Below are positions 29,108 to 38,905 of a stretch of DNA of 64,000 bases, one piece after another. Below the pieces are notes generated by a model. The model worked only from the letters and a program-made list of their open reading frames with translations. It was not told where the DNA came from and made no database searches. Position 1 is the stretch's first letter; every line of letters begins with the position of its first letter. This stretch comes from Paraburkholderia ginsengiterrae. Its GTDB lineage: Bacteria; Pseudomonadota; Gammaproteobacteria; Burkholderiales; Burkholderiaceae. The stretch is taken from assembly GCF_001645125.1 (NCBI RefSeq), contig NZ_LXKA01000076.1, positions 1-64,000 of the forward strand. Direction: 5' to 3'. Made by a program: the position numbers and the translations under genes.

Positions 29108-30001
29108 ATGCGCATAATCCTGATCACCGGTATATCCGGCTCCGGCAAATCAGTTGCCCTGAACGCGCTTGAAGATGCAGGCTATTACTGCGTCGACAAC
29201 CTGCCGCCGCGTTTTCTGCCGCAACTGGCCTCCTATCTCGCCGAGGACGGGCACGACCGCCTCGCGGTCGCGATCGATGCGCGCTCGAGCGCCTCGCTCG
29301 ATGAAATGCCCGCCATGATCCGCGACCTGTCGCGCTCTCACGACGTGCGCGTGCTGTTCCTGAACGCGAGCACGCAGTCGCTGATTCAACGCTTCTCCGA
29401 AACACGCCGCCGCCATCCGCTGTCCGGGTCCACCGCCCTCGACGCGGACGTTGGCCTGCTCACCTCGCTCGGGGAGGCGATCGAACGCGAGCGCGAACTC
29501 GTGGCGGGGCTTGCCGAATTCGGCCATCAGATCGACACCAGCAACCTGCGCGCAAACGTGCTGCGCGCGTGGGTCAAACGCTTCATCGAGCAGGAGGCGG
29601 CGGGCCTCGTGCTGATGTTCGAGTCGTTCGGCTTCAAGCGTGGCGTGCCACTCGACGCGGATTACGTGTTCGACGTCCGCACCTTGCCGAACCCGTACTA
29701 CGATCATGAGTTGCGGCCGCTCACGGGCCTCGACCAACCGGTGGTAGATTTTCTCGATGCACTGCCGGTCGTGCATGAAATGATCGAAGACATCGAGAAA
29801 TTTCTCGCCAAATGGCTCCCGCATTTCCGCGATGACAACCGCAGTTATCTGACCGTCGCGATCGGTTGCACGGGTGGCCAACACCGTTCGGTGTTCATTG
29901 CGGAGACGCTCGCCGCGCGTCTCGCATCGTCGGCGAATGTCATTGTGCGGCACCGCGATGCGCCGGTGGAAGCCGGCGCGTCATCGAAGCTAGTGGCTTA
30001 A
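29108..30001 (+). CDS. rapZ: RNase adapter RapZ / nucleotide-binding YvcJ family
   Basis: This 297-residue P-loop protein has Walker A 'GISGSGKS' (8-15) and the conserved C-terminal domain ('[20 protein letters not shown]'). In E. coli RapZ binds glucosamine-6-phosphate and guides RNase E to the GlmZ sRNA, linking envelope precursor supply to the PTS; whether the sRNA partners exist here is unknown. ATG 29108 is chosen so that the P-loop is close to the N-terminus; an in-frame start at 29087 adds seven residues. An extended -10 (TGC-TATGAT, 29075-29083) lies just upstream. Confidence 0.93.
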   Translation: MRIILITGISGSGKSVALNALEDAGYYCVDNLPPRFLPQLASYLAEDGHDRLAVAIDARSSASLDEMPAMIRDLSRSHDVRVLFLNASTQSLIQRFSETRRRHPLSGSTALDADVGLLTSLGEAIERERELVAGLAEFGHQIDTSNLRANVLRAWVKRFIEQEAAGLVLMFESFGFKRGVPLDADYVFDVRTLPNPYYDHELRPLTGLDQPVVDFLDALPVVHEMIEDIEKFLAKWLPHFRDDNRSYLTVAIGCTGGQHRSVFIAETLAARLASSANVIVRHRDAPVEAGASSKLVA

Positions 30002-30040
30002 CCGGCCGCATCGCGCGGCCTCAACTCGAAGCGTTGCGCC

Positions 30041-30673
30041 ATGTCTTCTACTACTGTGCTTGCCGATGTACCGCTGTTTCCGCTGCATACAGTGCTGTTT
30101 CCCGACGGACTGCTGCCGTTGAAGATTTTCGAAGCGCGCTATCTCGACATGGCGCGTGATTGCTTGCGTGAAAATGCGCCGTTCGGCGTGTGTCTGCTGA
30201 AAAGCGGAGCCGAAGTGGCGCGCGAGCAGGAGCCTTCGGTGCCCGAAGCAGTTGGCTGTCTCGCCGAGATCGCGGAATGCGATGTTGAAGCTTTCGGCAT
30301 GTTGCTGATCCGCGCGCGCGGCACGCGGCGTTTTCGCCTGCTGTCGCATCGCGTGGAGCCGAGCGGCTTGCTGGTCGGCATGGCGGAACCGCTCGGCGAC
30401 GACATGCCGCTCGAAGGCAATGAGCAGTTGGCCAAATTCGGCGCCTGCGCTGAGGTGCTCGAACGGATCATCGCGACGATCCGGGAGCGTGACTCGGACA
30501 GCTTGCCGTTCGCGGAGCCGTTCAGGCTCGAAGATCCCTCATGGGTGTCGAACCGTCTGGCCGAAGTGCTGCCCATTGCGCTGCGCGCCCGCCAGAAACT
30601 GATGGAAATGCTCGACGCCGGCGGGCGGATCGATGTGGTCCATCACTACATGCAGCAGCACCAACTGCTTTGA
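30041..30673 (+). CDS. LON substrate-binding domain protein
   Basis: This 210-residue protein consists of a Lon N-terminal (PUA-like) domain alone: 'VPLFPLHTVLFPDGLLPLKI' followed by 'FEARYLDMARDC' at the start and a helical tail ('RLAEVLPIALRARQKLMEML'). The ATPase and protease parts of Lon are absent. Stand-alone members are widespread in proteobacteria, and their role is not established. It follows rapZ by 39 bases and is convergent with mutY. Confidence 0.88.
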   Translation: MSSTTVLADVPLFPLHTVLFPDGLLPLKIFEARYLDMARDCLRENAPFGVCLLKSGAEVAREQEPSVPEAVGCLAEIAECDVEAFGMLLIRARGTRRFRLLSHRVEPSGLLVGMAEPLGDDMPLEGNEQLAKFGACAEVLERIIATIRERDSDSLPFAEPFRLEDPSWVSNRLAEVLPIALRARQKLMEMLDAGGRIDVVHHYMQQHQLL

Positions 30674-30699
30674 CGGCGACCGCGCGCCTCTCGAACTAA

Positions 30700-31761
30700 T
30701 CAGATCAGCGTGCCTTGCAAACTATCCAGCAGTTTGCGCACCGGCGCGGGCACGCCGAACGAATCGAGATCGCTTAGCGGGACCCACGCGGTGCCGGCAT
30801 CGCCCAGTGCGGCAAATGCGCCTGCGGCACGGTCCAGTTCCGCGAGGCGCGGTTCGATATCCAGCTTGAAATGCGTGAAGACGTGGGTCAGTGGCGCAAG
30901 CGGCGAGACCACGCCGGCACCACCGAAGGCACGCAGGCGCTCGGCGAGCGCGGCTTCGTCCGCGGCTTCCGGCAGGCTCCACAAGCCGCCCCAGATGCCC
31001 GACGGCGGGCGCTTCTCCAGCATCACCGCGTTGCCATCGCGCAGCACCAGCATCCACGTGCGGCGCGTCGGCACGGCCTTCTTCGGACGCGCCGTGGGCA
31101 GCAGGCGCTGACGTCCCGTCACGTTGGCAACGCAGTCGGCGGCGAATGGGCAACGCAGACAATCCGGTTTGCCGCGCACGCACAGCGTTGCGCCGAGGTC
31201 CATCAGCCCTTGCGTGTATGCGCTGACATCGGCGTCCGATGCGTTCGACGGCAGCAGCGACTCCGCCAGCGTCCACATCGCGTTTTCAACCTTTTTTTCT
31301 CCCGGAAATCCTTCGACGCCGAATACGCGTGCCAGCACGCGCTTCACGTTGCCGTCGAGAATCGTCGCGCGCGCGCCGAAAGCGAAAGACGCAATGGCCG
31401 CAGCCGTCGAACGGCCAATGCCCGGCAATTCCGCAAGCGCCTCGACCGATGCCGGAAACGCGCCGCCATGCTGCTCGACCACGACCTGGGCGCAGCGATG
31501 CAGATTGCGCGCACGCGTGTAGTAACCGAGCCCGGCCCACAACGCCATCACGTCGTCCGACGGCGCGGCGGCGAGCGCGGCGACAGTCGGGAAGCGCGCC
31601 AGAAATTTCGCGTAGTACGGAATCACGGTCGATACCTGCGTCTGCTGCAGCATGATTTCCGACAGCCAGATGCGATACGGGTCGCGCGTGTTCTGCCACA
31701 GCAAATCATGACGGCCATGCTGGCGCTGCCATGCGATCAGGCGTGTGGAAAAATCAGACAT
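30700..31761 (-). CDS. mutY: A/G-specific adenine glycosylase
   Basis: This 353-residue enzyme removes adenine mispaired with 8-oxoguanine. Catalytic Glu35 ('SEIMLQQTQV') and Asp136 ('ILDGNVKRVLARVFG') are present, the helix-hairpin-helix is 'LPGIGRSTAAAI' (112-123), and the [4Fe-4S] cysteines are Cys194, 201, 204 and 210. A C-terminal Nudix-like domain recognises 8-oxoG. The motif before the Glu reads 'LLWQ' where 'LPWQ' is usual. The frame is open to 31974; ATG 31761 matches the family N-terminus, while ATG 31827 (22 residues longer, 8 bases from the mutM stop) is an alternative. It is transcribed with mutM. Confidence 0.95.
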   Translation of the reverse strand: MSDFSTRLIAWQRQHGRHDLLWQNTRDPYRIWLSEIMLQQTQVSTVIPYYAKFLARFPTVAALAAAPSDDVMALWAGLGYYTRARNLHRCAQVVVEQHGGAFPASVEALAELPGIGRSTAAAIASFAFGARATILDGNVKRVLARVFGVEGFPGEKKVENAMWTLAESLLPSNASDADVSAYTQGLMDLGATLCVRGKPDCLRCPFAADCVANVTGRQRLLPTARPKKAVPTRRTWMLVLRDGNAVMLEKRPPSGIWGGLWSLPEAADEAALAERLRAFGGAGVVSPLAPLTHVFTHFKLDIEPRLAELDRAAGAFAALGDAGTAWVPLSDLDSFGVPAPVRKLLDSLQGTLI

Positions 31762-31834
31762 GACCGGGAAAGCAGGCGCTTCAGGCGCGGCGGACAAAGT
31801 TGTGCGCGGAGTTAAACGAGAAGGCATTGACGAT

Positions 31835-32665
31835 TTAGCGCTGGCAGGTGGGACAGAAGTAGGTGGAACGCTGGCCCTGCACGATCTGTTTGACCGGCGT
31901 TCCACATACGCGGCACGGCAGTCCCGCGCGATCATAGACGAAATAGTCGAGCTGGAAATAACCGCTCTCGCCATTGCTGCCGACGAAATCCCGCAGCGTG
32001 CTGCCGCCCTTTTCGATCGCCGCGGCCAGAGTCACGCGCACGGCGTCCGCCAGCAGTTCGTAGCGCGCGAGCGAAACGCGGCCCGCCGCGGTGGTAGGCC
32101 GAATGCCGGCGCGAAACAGGCTCTCCGACGCGTAGATATTGCCCACGCCCACCACGATTTCGCCCGCCAGCAGCACCTGTTTGACCGACACCTTGCGCCC
32201 GCGCGTGAGCCGGTGCATCAGCGCGCCGGAGAATGCCGGCGAAAACGGCTCGACGCCGAGGTCCGCGAGGAGCGGATGGCCGAGCACGTCGCCGGCTGTG
32301 CGCGGATGCCACAGCACAGCGCCGAAGCGCCGCGGATCGCGATAGCGCAAAATGAAATCGTCGAAGATCCAGTCGATGTGATCGTGCTTCGCCGCCGCCG
32401 GCGGATGCGGCACATGACGCAGCACGCGCAGCGTCCCGGTCATGCCAAGGTGCACAATGAACCATCCCGCGTCGATCTCGAACAGCAGGTACTTGCCGCG
32501 CCGCTCGACCTTGCGCACCACATGTCCGCGCAAGGTTTTCGCAAGGTCAGCCGGAATCGGCCAGCGCAATGCGGGCGTGCGCACGTCGACGCGCTCAACC
32601 TTGCGGCCGGACACATACGGTTCGATTCCCCTTCGGGTAACCTCAACTTCTGGCAACTCTGGCAT
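31835..32665 (-). CDS. mutM: formamidopyrimidine-DNA glycosylase
   Basis: This 276-residue bifunctional glycosylase/lyase excises 8-oxoG and Fapy lesions. The N-terminus after Met removal is the catalytic '[17 protein letters not shown]' (Pro1, Glu2), followed by the H2TH region and a C-terminal zinc finger '[10 protein letters not shown]...CPTCQR'. It lies 73 bases upstream of the chosen mutY start on the same strand, so the two GO-repair enzymes are probably co-transcribed. It is divergent from the TPR gene, with a shared palindromic promoter region. Confidence 0.97.
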   Translation of the reverse strand: MPELPEVEVTRRGIEPYVSGRKVERVDVRTPALRWPIPADLAKTLRGHVVRKVERRGKYLLFEIDAGWFIVHLGMTGTLRVLRHVPHPPAAAKHDHIDWIFDDFILRYRDPRRFGAVLWHPRTAGDVLGHPLLADLGVEPFSPAFSGALMHRLTRGRKVSVKQVLLAGEIVVGVGNIYASESLFRAGIRPTTAAGRVSLARYELLADAVRVTLAAAIEKGGSTLRDFVGSNGESGYFQLDYFVYDRAGLPCRVCGTPVKQIVQGQRSTYFCPTCQR

Positions 32666-32705
32666 GTCTGACTGGTCTGCAACTTGCGTTAGTGGTTGTG
32701 CGCGT

Positions 32706-32727
32706 ATTGTAGCGAGCGCGTTACAAT
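32706..32727. promoter_or_regulatory. 22-bp palindrome carrying divergent -10 boxes (mutM / TPR gene)
   Basis: ATTGTAGCG (32706-32714) and CGTTACAAT (32719-32727) form an imperfect inverted repeat matching at 8 of 9 positions per arm. The right arm gives TACAAT as a -10 for the plus-strand TPR gene, 26 bases before its ATG; the left arm read on the minus strand gives TACAAT for mutM, about 40 bases before its ATG. No clear -35 accompanies either, so the promoters may need an activator, or the palindrome may be an operator. Confidence 0.5.
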
Positions 32728-32752
32728 CGTCCGAAACATTGAACGGATTTCC

Positions 32753-34594
32753 ATGAACTTGTCCTTCGTGAAGCTGTTTTTGAAGCGCCCGGCTAGCGCA
32801 TCCCGCGTACCGCACGCCGTGTCCGCTCGCCGGATGCTCGGCGCAGCCGCGCTCGCCGTCTGGGCACTGGCCGCCGTGCCCGCGCACGCGCAGGACCCAT
32901 CGCCGGATTCGGATGACACCTCGGTCACCCTGCCGGACCCGCTCGGCCCGGCCTCGGCGGAGGACCAGAAGGCACTGCCTAACGTGCCGCTGTCGAGCCA
33001 GATCGTTTTCCAGGTGCTCGCCGCCGAAGTCGCACTGCAACGCGACCAGCCGGCGCCGGCCTACCAAACCTACCTCGCTCTGGCACGCGACACGCACGAC
33101 CCGCGCATGGCGCAGCGCGCCACCGAAATCGCGCTAGCGGCGCAAAGCCCGTCGGACGCGTTGGCCGCCGCGCAACTGTGGCAGCAGTATGCGCCGAGTT
33201 CGGAACGCGCCGCGCAACTCGACGCGTCGCTGCTCGTGCTGTCCGGCAAGCCTGAAGACGCAGAGCCGATCCTGACCAGCGAACTCGCGAAGGCACCCGC
33301 GGACAGCCGCGGCGGCGCGATTCTGGCGCTGCAACTGCTGCTTTCGCGCGGTCCGAACCGGATCGGCGGCCTGCATGTGCTGCAGGACATGCTCAAGAAC
33401 GACATGAACCGGCCGGAAGCGCAGTTGGCAATCGCTCGTCAACAGTTGCTATCAGACGACGCGCCGGGCGCGCGCAAGTCGCTCGAACAGGCGCTCACGC
33501 TCAAGCCCGACTATCTGCCGGCAGCACTGATGCTGTCGCAAATGGGCCCCGAAGAGCGCAAGGAAGGCATCGCCTCGCTCGAGAAGTATGTGCAGCAAAA
33601 TCCGAAATCGCATGACGCGCGTCTCGCACTCGCGCAAATGTACCTCGCGAGCGACCGTCTTGACGACGCGCAGAAGCAGTTCGAGATCATGCACAAGAAC
33701 AACGCGAACGACCTGACGCCGCTCATGGCGCTCGCGCTGATCAAGATCCAGCAGAAGAATTTCAACGACGCGCAAACGTACCTGGTCCAGTACGCCCAGC
33801 AAGCTGAAAAAACGCCGGGCGCCGATCCAGGCCAGGCGTATATCTACCTTGCGCAACTGTCGCTCGAACAGAAGAACGAAGCGGCCGCGAGCGACTGGCT
33901 GAACAAGATTTCGCCGTCGAGCCAGCAATACGTGCCATCGCAGGTCACGCGCGCGCAATTGCTCGCCAAACAAGGCAAGACGGACAACGCCCGCACGCTG
34001 CTCGCCGGCCTGCAGGCACCCGACCCGCGCGACCAGGCGCTGATCGCCCGTACCGACGCGGCTATCCTGTTCGACGCGAAGCGCTACCCGGAAGCGGAGA
34101 GCCGTCTGCAGGACGCCACGGCGAACTTCCCCGACGATCCCGATCTGACGTACGACTACGCAATGGCCGCCGAGAAGACCGGCCATTACGACATCATGGA
34201 AGCGCAGTTGCGCAAGCTGATCCAGACGCAGCCAGACAATCCGCAGGCCTATAACGCGCTCGGCTATTCGCTGGCCGATCGCAATCAGAGGCTTGCCGAA
34301 GCGGACAAGCTGGTCGAGAAGGCCTCCGCGCTGGCGCCGAACGACGCGTTCATCATGGACAGTGTCGGCTGGGTCAAATACCGCATGGGCGACACGTCGA
34401 CGGCAATCAAGCTGCTGCGCAAGGCCTACGACATCCAGCCGAATGCCGAAATCGGCGCGCATCTCGGCGAGGTGTTGTGGAAGAGCGGCGCGCAGGATCA
34501 GGCACGCGCAGCCTTCCGCGATGCCCGCAAGCTCGAACCGGACAACGACACGCTCGTCAAAACGCTCCAACGTCTTCAGGTGAACGATCTTTGA
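32753..34594 (+). CDS. exported tetratricopeptide repeat protein
   Basis: This 613-residue protein has a long signal peptide (about 1-46, '[19 protein letters not shown]' then 'HAQ') and an array of TPR units through the rest, for example '[20 protein letters not shown]' and '[20 protein letters not shown]'. It ends overlapping lolB by one base. Its location before lolB-ispE is conserved in betaproteobacteria, which hints at a role in outer-membrane lipoprotein or envelope assembly, but function is not established. ATG 32753 precedes the signal peptide directly. Confidence 0.88.
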   Translation: MNLSFVKLFLKRPASASRVPHAVSARRMLGAAALAVWALAAVPAHAQDPSPDSDDTSVTLPDPLGPASAEDQKALPNVPLSSQIVFQVLAAEVALQRDQPAPAYQTYLALARDTHDPRMAQRATEIALAAQSPSDALAAAQLWQQYAPSSERAAQLDASLLVLSGKPEDAEPILTSELAKAPADSRGGAILALQLLLSRGPNRIGGLHVLQDMLKNDMNRPEAQLAIARQQLLSDDAPGARKSLEQALTLKPDYLPAALMLSQMGPEERKEGIASLEKYVQQNPKSHDARLALAQMYLASDRLDDAQKQFEIMHKNNANDLTPLMALALIKIQQKNFNDAQTYLVQYAQQAEKTPGADPGQAYIYLAQLSLEQKNEAAASDWLNKISPSSQQYVPSQVTRAQLLAKQGKTDNARTLLAGLQAPDPRDQALIARTDAAILFDAKRYPEAESRLQDATANFPDDPDLTYDYAMAAEKTGHYDIMEAQLRKLIQTQPDNPQAYNALGYSLADRNQRLAEADKLVEKASALAPNDAFIMDSVGWVKYRMGDTSTAIKLLRKAYDIQPNAEIGAHLGEVLWKSGAQDQARAAFRDARKLEPDNDTLVKTLQRLQVNDL

Positions 34595-35226
34595 TGCGTC
34601 TTTCCCGTCTGATTTCCTTTCCCCGGGCGCCGCGTAGCGCGACGCTCGGACTCGCGGCGGCAGCGGTTGTAGCATTGGCGGGTTGTGCGTCGGTGAAACC
34701 GCAGGGGCCGTCCACGTCGAATGCCGCGACTGCCGTCACCGCCCAGACAAGCCGTGCTTACCAAGGTCGTTTCTCGATTCAGTACAACGATCAGAACGGC
34801 CAGCAGCGCAACGCTTACGGCAACTTCACGTGGCAGGAGACCGGCGACACCGTGACCCTGCAACTGCGCAATCCGCTCGGCCAGACGCTGGCGGTGGTCA
34901 CGTCGTCGCCCGCAACGGCAACGCTCGAACTGCCGAACCGGCAGCCGCTCACCGCGGATAACGTGTCCACGCTGATGCAGAACGCGCTCGGCTTCACGTT
35001 GCCGGTCGAAGGGCTGCGTTACTGGTTGCAACCCTCGCCGGCGCCCACCTCGCGCGCAAAGACAGTGAACGATCCGCAGCAACCGTCGCGATTGAAGCAG
35101 ATCACGCAAGACGGCTGGACGATCGACTACCTGGCCTATGCGGAGGCACCCGCCACCGGCGTCAAGCGCGTCAATCTGAGCCGCTCGGAGCCGCCGCTCG
35201 ACATCAAACTCGTGCTGGATCAGTAA
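34594..35226 (+). CDS. lolB: outer-membrane lipoprotein insertion protein LolB
   Basis: This 210-residue lipoprotein has a lipobox 'LAGC' with Cys31 as the lipidated residue. The mature part has the LolB beta-barrel-like pattern ('[20 protein letters not shown]', 'LTLQ'-type repeats around '[16 protein letters not shown]'). It receives lipoproteins from LolA and inserts them in the outer membrane. It is translationally coupled to the TPR gene (TGATG) and followed 64 bases later by ispE, the conserved order. Confidence 0.93.
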   Translation: MRLSRLISFPRAPRSATLGLAAAAVVALAGCASVKPQGPSTSNAATAVTAQTSRAYQGRFSIQYNDQNGQQRNAYGNFTWQETGDTVTLQLRNPLGQTLAVVTSSPATATLELPNRQPLTADNVSTLMQNALGFTLPVEGLRYWLQPSPAPTSRAKTVNDPQQPSRLKQITQDGWTIDYLAYAEAPATGVKRVNLSRSEPPLDIKLVLDQ

Positions 35227-35290
35227 CCCGCGCTTCATTGCGCGGCCTTGCCGCTTCTTCCGCGCCATCTGGCGCATGTTGCCTCGACTC

Positions 35291-36172
35291 ATGATCGAAA
35301 CGACCGATTCGCTGCGCGATTGCCTCGCGCCAGCGAAACTCAACCTCTTCCTGCACATCACCGGCCGCCGGCCGGATGGTTATCACACGCTGCAAACGGT
35401 GTTCCAGTTGCTCGACTGGGGCGACACGCTGCACTTCACTCGACGCGACGACGGACTCATCACGCGCAGCACTGAGATCGCCGACGTTCCGGCGGAGCAC
35501 GACCTTACCGTGCGCGCTGCAACGCTCCTCAAAACACACACGGGCTCGAGTGAAGGCGTGGATATCGGCATCGACAAGCGTCTGCCGATGGGCGCGGGCC
35601 TTGGCGGCGGCAGTTCCGACGCGGCCACAACGCTCCTCGCGTTAAACCGGCTGTGGAAGCTCAATCTGCCCCGGCTCGAATTGCAGGCGCTGGCATTGAA
35701 ACTCGGGGCCGACGTGCCATTTTTTGTTTTTGGAAAAAATGCGTTCGCTGAGGGTGTCGGAGAGGCTTTAGACGTTGTACAATTGCCGCCGCGCCATTTC
35801 CTAGTAGTGACGCCGAGGGTTCATGTTCCGACTGCAGCGATTTTTTCTGAAAAAGCGTTGACAAGAGATTCAAAACCCCTCACAATTACGGACTTTCCTG
35901 CAGAACTTAGCTGCAACACTGAATGGCCAGAAAGCTTCGGCCGGAATGACATGCAGCAGGTTGTCGTAGGGAAGTACGCGGAAGTAGCGCAAGTGCTGCG
36001 ATGGTTTGAAAACGTCGCGCCAGCGCGGATGTCTGGATCAGGTGCAAGTGTTTTTGCAGCGTTCCGTAGTAAAGCTGAAGCAGAAGCGGTGCAAGCCAAA
36101 CTGCCAGCCGAATGGAACAGTGCAGTGGCCGCAAGTCTCGATCAGCATCCACTCTTTACTTTCGCGTCATAA
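35291..36172 (+). CDS. ispE: 4-diphosphocytidyl-2-C-methyl-D-erythritol kinase
   Basis: This 293-residue GHMP kinase of the MEP isoprenoid pathway has the N-terminal '[20 protein letters not shown]' (Lys16) and the ATP loop '[14 protein letters not shown]' (99-112). ATG 35291 is used because the family starts close to the 'APAKLNL' block; an in-frame start 15 bases earlier adds five residues. The coding region around 35740-35960 is noticeably less GC-rich than its surroundings, without other sign of foreign origin. It is followed by tRNA-Gln. Confidence 0.95.
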   Translation: MIETTDSLRDCLAPAKLNLFLHITGRRPDGYHTLQTVFQLLDWGDTLHFTRRDDGLITRSTEIADVPAEHDLTVRAATLLKTHTGSSEGVDIGIDKRLPMGAGLGGGSSDAATTLLALNRLWKLNLPRLELQALALKLGADVPFFVFGKNAFAEGVGEALDVVQLPPRHFLVVTPRVHVPTAAIFSEKALTRDSKPLTITDFPAELSCNTEWPESFGRNDMQQVVVGKYAEVAQVLRWFENVAPARMSGSGASVFAAFRSKAEAEAVQAKLPAEWNSAVAASLDQHPLFTFAS

Positions 36173-36224
36173 GTTTTGCATCGTCGAACGAAACTCCACG
36201 TTCGGCGGAGCTCAGAGTTAGTGT

Positions 36225-36301
36225 AGGGGAGTCGCCAAGCTGGTTAAGGCACCGGATTTTGATTCCGGCATGCAAAGGTTCGAATCCTTTCTCCCCTGCC
36301 A
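36225..36301 (+). tRNA. tRNA-Gln, anticodon TTG
   Basis: The 77-base gene includes the encoded CCA (36299-36301). The acceptor stem is AGGGGAG / CTCCCCT with G as discriminator base; the anticodon stem CCGGA / TCCGG encloses the loop TTTTGAT with anticodon TTG at 36259-36261; the T arm carries GGTTCGAATCC. It sits between ispE and prs, its usual place in Burkholderiaceae. Confidence 0.98.
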
Positions 36302-36347
36302 AAAAATCTCGCATTTCCCCTCGCCCCCAGCCTGAAGTAGGTGCACG

Positions 36348-37304
36348 ATGAGCAGCCATGACGGCCTGATGGTTTTTACTGGCAACGCAAATCCCGCGCT
36401 TGCACAGGAAGTCGTCAAAATTCTCGGTATTCCCCTCGGCAAAGCCATGGTTAGCCGTTTCTCGGACGGTGAAATCCAAGTCGAGATTCAGGAAAACGTG
36501 CGCGGCAAGGATGTCTTCGTCCTGCAGTCCACGTGCGCGCCGGCGAACGACAATCTGATGGAACTGATGATCATGGTCGACGCGCTCAAGCGCGCATCGG
36601 CCGGCCGGATCACCGCAGCCATCCCCTACTTCGGTTATGCGCGTCAAGATCGCCGCCCGCGTTCCGCGCGCGTCGCCATCTCGGCGAAGATCGTCGCGAA
36701 CATGCTGGAAATCGCCGGCGTCGAGCGGATCATTACGATGGATCTGCACGCTGACCAGATTCAAGGCTTTTTCGACATCCCGGTCGACAACATCTACGCA
36801 ACGCCCGTGCTGCTCGGCGATCTGCGCAAGCAGAACTACGAGAACCTGCTGGTCGTTTCGCCAGACGTCGGTGGCGTGGTGCGTGCCCGTGCATTGGCCA
36901 AACAGCTGAATTGCGATCTCGCGATCATCGACAAACGCCGCCCGAAGGCGAACGTTGCCGAAGTGATGAACATCATCGGTGAAGTCGAAGGCCGTACCTG
37001 CGTGATCATGGACGACATGGTCGACACCGCCGGCACGCTCTGCAAGGCAGCTCAGGTTTTGAAGGAACGCGGTGCGAAGCAGGTGTTCGCTTACGCTACC
37101 CACCCGGTTCTGTCGGGTGGCGCAGGCGAGCGTATCGCAGCGTCCGCGCTCGACGAACTCGTTGTCACGGACACGATCCCGCTCGGCAACGAAGCGCGCT
37201 CGTGCGCCAAGATCCGTTCGCTGTCCAGCGCCGGTCTGCTCGCCGAAACGTTCTCGCGGATTCGCCGCGGCGATTCGGTGATGTCGCTGTTTGCTGAAAG
37301 TTAA
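36348..37304 (+). CDS. prs: ribose-phosphate pyrophosphokinase
   Basis: This 318-residue class I PRPP synthase makes PRPP from ribose 5-phosphate and ATP for nucleotide, His and Trp synthesis. The catalytic flexible loop is 'KRRPKAN' (196-202), the PRPP loop '[13 protein letters not shown]' (about 218-230), and the ATP-site His in '[15 protein letters not shown]' (His134). ATG 36348 has AGGTG before it. It is followed by a perfect terminator hairpin, then the rplY leader. Confidence 0.97.
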   Translation: MSSHDGLMVFTGNANPALAQEVVKILGIPLGKAMVSRFSDGEIQVEIQENVRGKDVFVLQSTCAPANDNLMELMIMVDALKRASAGRITAAIPYFGYARQDRRPRSARVAISAKIVANMLEIAGVERIITMDLHADQIQGFFDIPVDNIYATPVLLGDLRKQNYENLLVVSPDVGGVVRARALAKQLNCDLAIIDKRRPKANVAEVMNIIGEVEGRTCVIMDDMVDTAGTLCKAAQVLKERGAKQVFAYATHPVLSGGAGERIAASALDELVVTDTIPLGNEARSCAKIRSLSSAGLLAETFSRIRRGDSVMSLFAES

Positions 37305-37316
37305 GTATTTGCGAAG

Positions 37317-37349
37317 GCGCGGCGCATCGCATTGATGCGCCGCGCTTTT
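37317..37349 (+). terminator. intrinsic terminator after prs
   Basis: A perfect 12-base-pair stem GCGCGGCGCATC / GATGCGCCGCGC with loop GCATT is followed by TTTT. It starts 12 bases after the prs stop codon. Confidence 0.88.
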
Positions 37350-37350
37350 G

Positions 37351-37464
37351 CACAATCGGCATGAACGAACGAAGGTTCGTGCCGCAGCTCTGGGGCCTCA
37401 GCCAGAATGGCTTGGAGGCCCCGTTTTTACTGCCTGGTCGCGGGCAGTGCATTGGAGATTCAAT
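37351..37464 (+). promoter_or_regulatory. rplY 5' leader with terminator-like hairpin
   Basis: Between the prs terminator and rplY lies a structured stretch. A long interrupted hairpin, GGGGCCT (37392-37398) with AGGCCCC (37416-37422) and inner AGCCA / TGGCT, is followed by TTTTT (37424-37428), i.e. it has the form of an intrinsic terminator 36 bases before the rplY start. A smaller hairpin precedes it (ACGAAC / GTTCGT, about 37366-37381). Ribosomal-protein leaders that attenuate their own operons are a known class; this may be one, or a second prs terminator. Confidence 0.5.
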
Positions 37465-38079
37465 ATGAAAGTAGTCGCTTTCGAGCGTTCCTTGCAAGGT
37501 ACGGGTGCGAGCCGCCGCCTGCGTAACTCGGGCAAGACCCCGGGCATCGTATATGGCGCTGGTGCAGACACGCAATTGGTCGAACTGGACCACAACGCGC
37601 TGTGGCACGCGCTGAAGAAAGAAGTTTTCCACTCGTCGATTCTCGACCTGGAAGTGGGCGGCAAGTCGCAACAGGTTCTGCTGCGCGACGTGCAATACCA
37701 CCCGTTCCGTCAGCTCGTGCTGCACGTGGACTTCCAACGTGTCGACGCGAAGAAGAAGCTGCACACCAAGGTGCCGCTGCACTTCATGAACCAGGAATCG
37801 AACCCGGCAGTCAAGCTGTCGAGCGCGATCATCTCGCACGTCGTCAATGAACTGGAAATCGAGTGCCTGCCTGCGGCACTGCCGGAATTCATCGAAGTCG
37901 ACCTGGCGAAGATCGAAGCGGGTCAATCGGTTCACGCGAAGGACATCGCGCTGCCGGCAGGTGTCTCGCTGGTTGCTCACGTCGAAGCAGAAAACCCGGT
38001 CGTCGCATCGGCAACGATCCCGGCTGGTGCAATCGCTGAAGGCGAAGCTGCTGCTGAAGGCGAAACGCCGGCTGCTTAA
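37465..38079 (+). CDS. rplY: 50S ribosomal protein L25, CTC form
   Basis: This 204-residue L25 consists of the 5S-rRNA-binding domain (about 1-90, '[20 protein letters not shown]') and the TL5/CTC C-terminal domain (about 95-190), ending in an Ala/Glu-rich tail. It is the long form found in many bacteria outside the enterics. ATG 37465 is chosen although the frame is open upstream to 37348, since the N-terminus '[20 protein letters not shown]' matches the family. The order prs-rplY-pth is conserved. Confidence 0.97.
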   Translation: MKVVAFERSLQGTGASRRLRNSGKTPGIVYGAGADTQLVELDHNALWHALKKEVFHSSILDLEVGGKSQQVLLRDVQYHPFRQLVLHVDFQRVDAKKKLHTKVPLHFMNQESNPAVKLSSAIISHVVNELEIECLPAALPEFIEVDLAKIEAGQSVHAKDIALPAGVSLVAHVEAENPVVASATIPAGAIAEGEAAAEGETPAA

Positions 38080-38140
38080 TAGCGACTCAGGCGCAAAACA
38101 AGTAATCCTCTCGATCCGTTTCAATGAAACGGTCGACGTG

Positions 38141-38173
38141 ACCCGCCGAGGTTCGCCCCGGCGGGTTTTTTTT
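38141..38173 (+). terminator. intrinsic terminator after rplY
   Basis: A perfect stem ACCCGCCG / CGGCGGGT with a ten-base loop runs into TTTTTTTT (38166-38173). A small hairpin GTTTCA / TGAAAC lies just upstream (38118-38130). Confidence 0.85.
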
Positions 38174-38229
38174 CGGTTTTTTTCGGCTCGGCCGTGTTCG
38201 GATGGCGGGCCAGATGGACCTACGCAATC

Positions 38230-38832
38230 ATGATCAAGCTGATCGTCGGGCTCGGCAATCCGGGCGCCGAATACACTGCGACGCGTCACAACGCCGGCTT
38301 CTGGCTGGTCGATCAACTGGCACGCGAAGCAGGTACGACGCTGCGCGATGAGCGGCGTTTCCATGGTTTCTACGCGAAGGCGCGTCTTCATGGTGAGGAA
38401 GTGCATCTGCTGGAGCCGCAGACCTATATGAACCGCTCGGGTCAATCGGTCGTCGCGGTCGCGCAGTTCTTCAAGATTCTTCCCGACGAAATCCTCGTCG
38501 CGCACGATGAACTCGATATGCCGCCAGGCAGTGTCAAGTTGAAACTCGGCGGCGGCAGCGGTGGTCACAACGGTCTCAAGGACATCACCGCGCATCTGTC
38601 GTCGCAGCAGTATTGGCGGCTGCGGATTGGGATCGGTCATCCGCGCGACCTGATTCCTGAAAGCGCGCGCGCCGGCGCCAAGCCGGATGTCGCCAACTAC
38701 GTGCTGAAACCGCCGCGGCGGGAAGAGCAGGACGTGATCGATGCGTCGATCGAACGGGCGCTCGCGGTCATGCCGCAGATCACCAAGGGCGAGCTTGAAC
38801 GCGCGATGATGCAGTTGCATCGCAATCAGTAG
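38230..38832 (+). CDS. pth: peptidyl-tRNA hydrolase
   Basis: This 200-residue enzyme recycles peptidyl-tRNA released from stalled ribosomes. Asn10 and catalytic His20 are in '[19 protein letters not shown]', and '[19 protein letters not shown]' followed by 'GGHNGLKDI' is the second conserved block. ATG 38230 gives the family start. Since a terminator stands between rplY and pth, pth must rely on read-through or a promoter within 38174-38229. Confidence 0.96.
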   Translation: MIKLIVGLGNPGAEYTATRHNAGFWLVDQLAREAGTTLRDERRFHGFYAKARLHGEEVHLLEPQTYMNRSGQSVVAVAQFFKILPDEILVAHDELDMPPGSVKLKLGGGSGGHNGLKDITAHLSSQQYWRLRIGIGHPRDLIPESARAGAKPDVANYVLKPPRREEQDVIDASIERALAVMPQITKGELERAMMQLHRNQ

Positions 38833-38905
38833 GCGGTCCGCGCGAGTCAGTATCGCCCCGTATCGCCAACGACAGTAACTATCCTGCATGGGACTGGAGA
38901 ATCGC

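Noticed and set aside
38118-38130. GTTTCA/TGAAAC hairpin downstream of rplY as a separate RNA element
   Set aside because: Six base pairs with a one-base loop and no context; the strong terminator next to it explains transcription ending.
37165-38889. 574-codon minus-strand frame opposite rplY and pth
   Set aside because: It spans two real genes, a terminator and the leader hairpin; no similarity seen.
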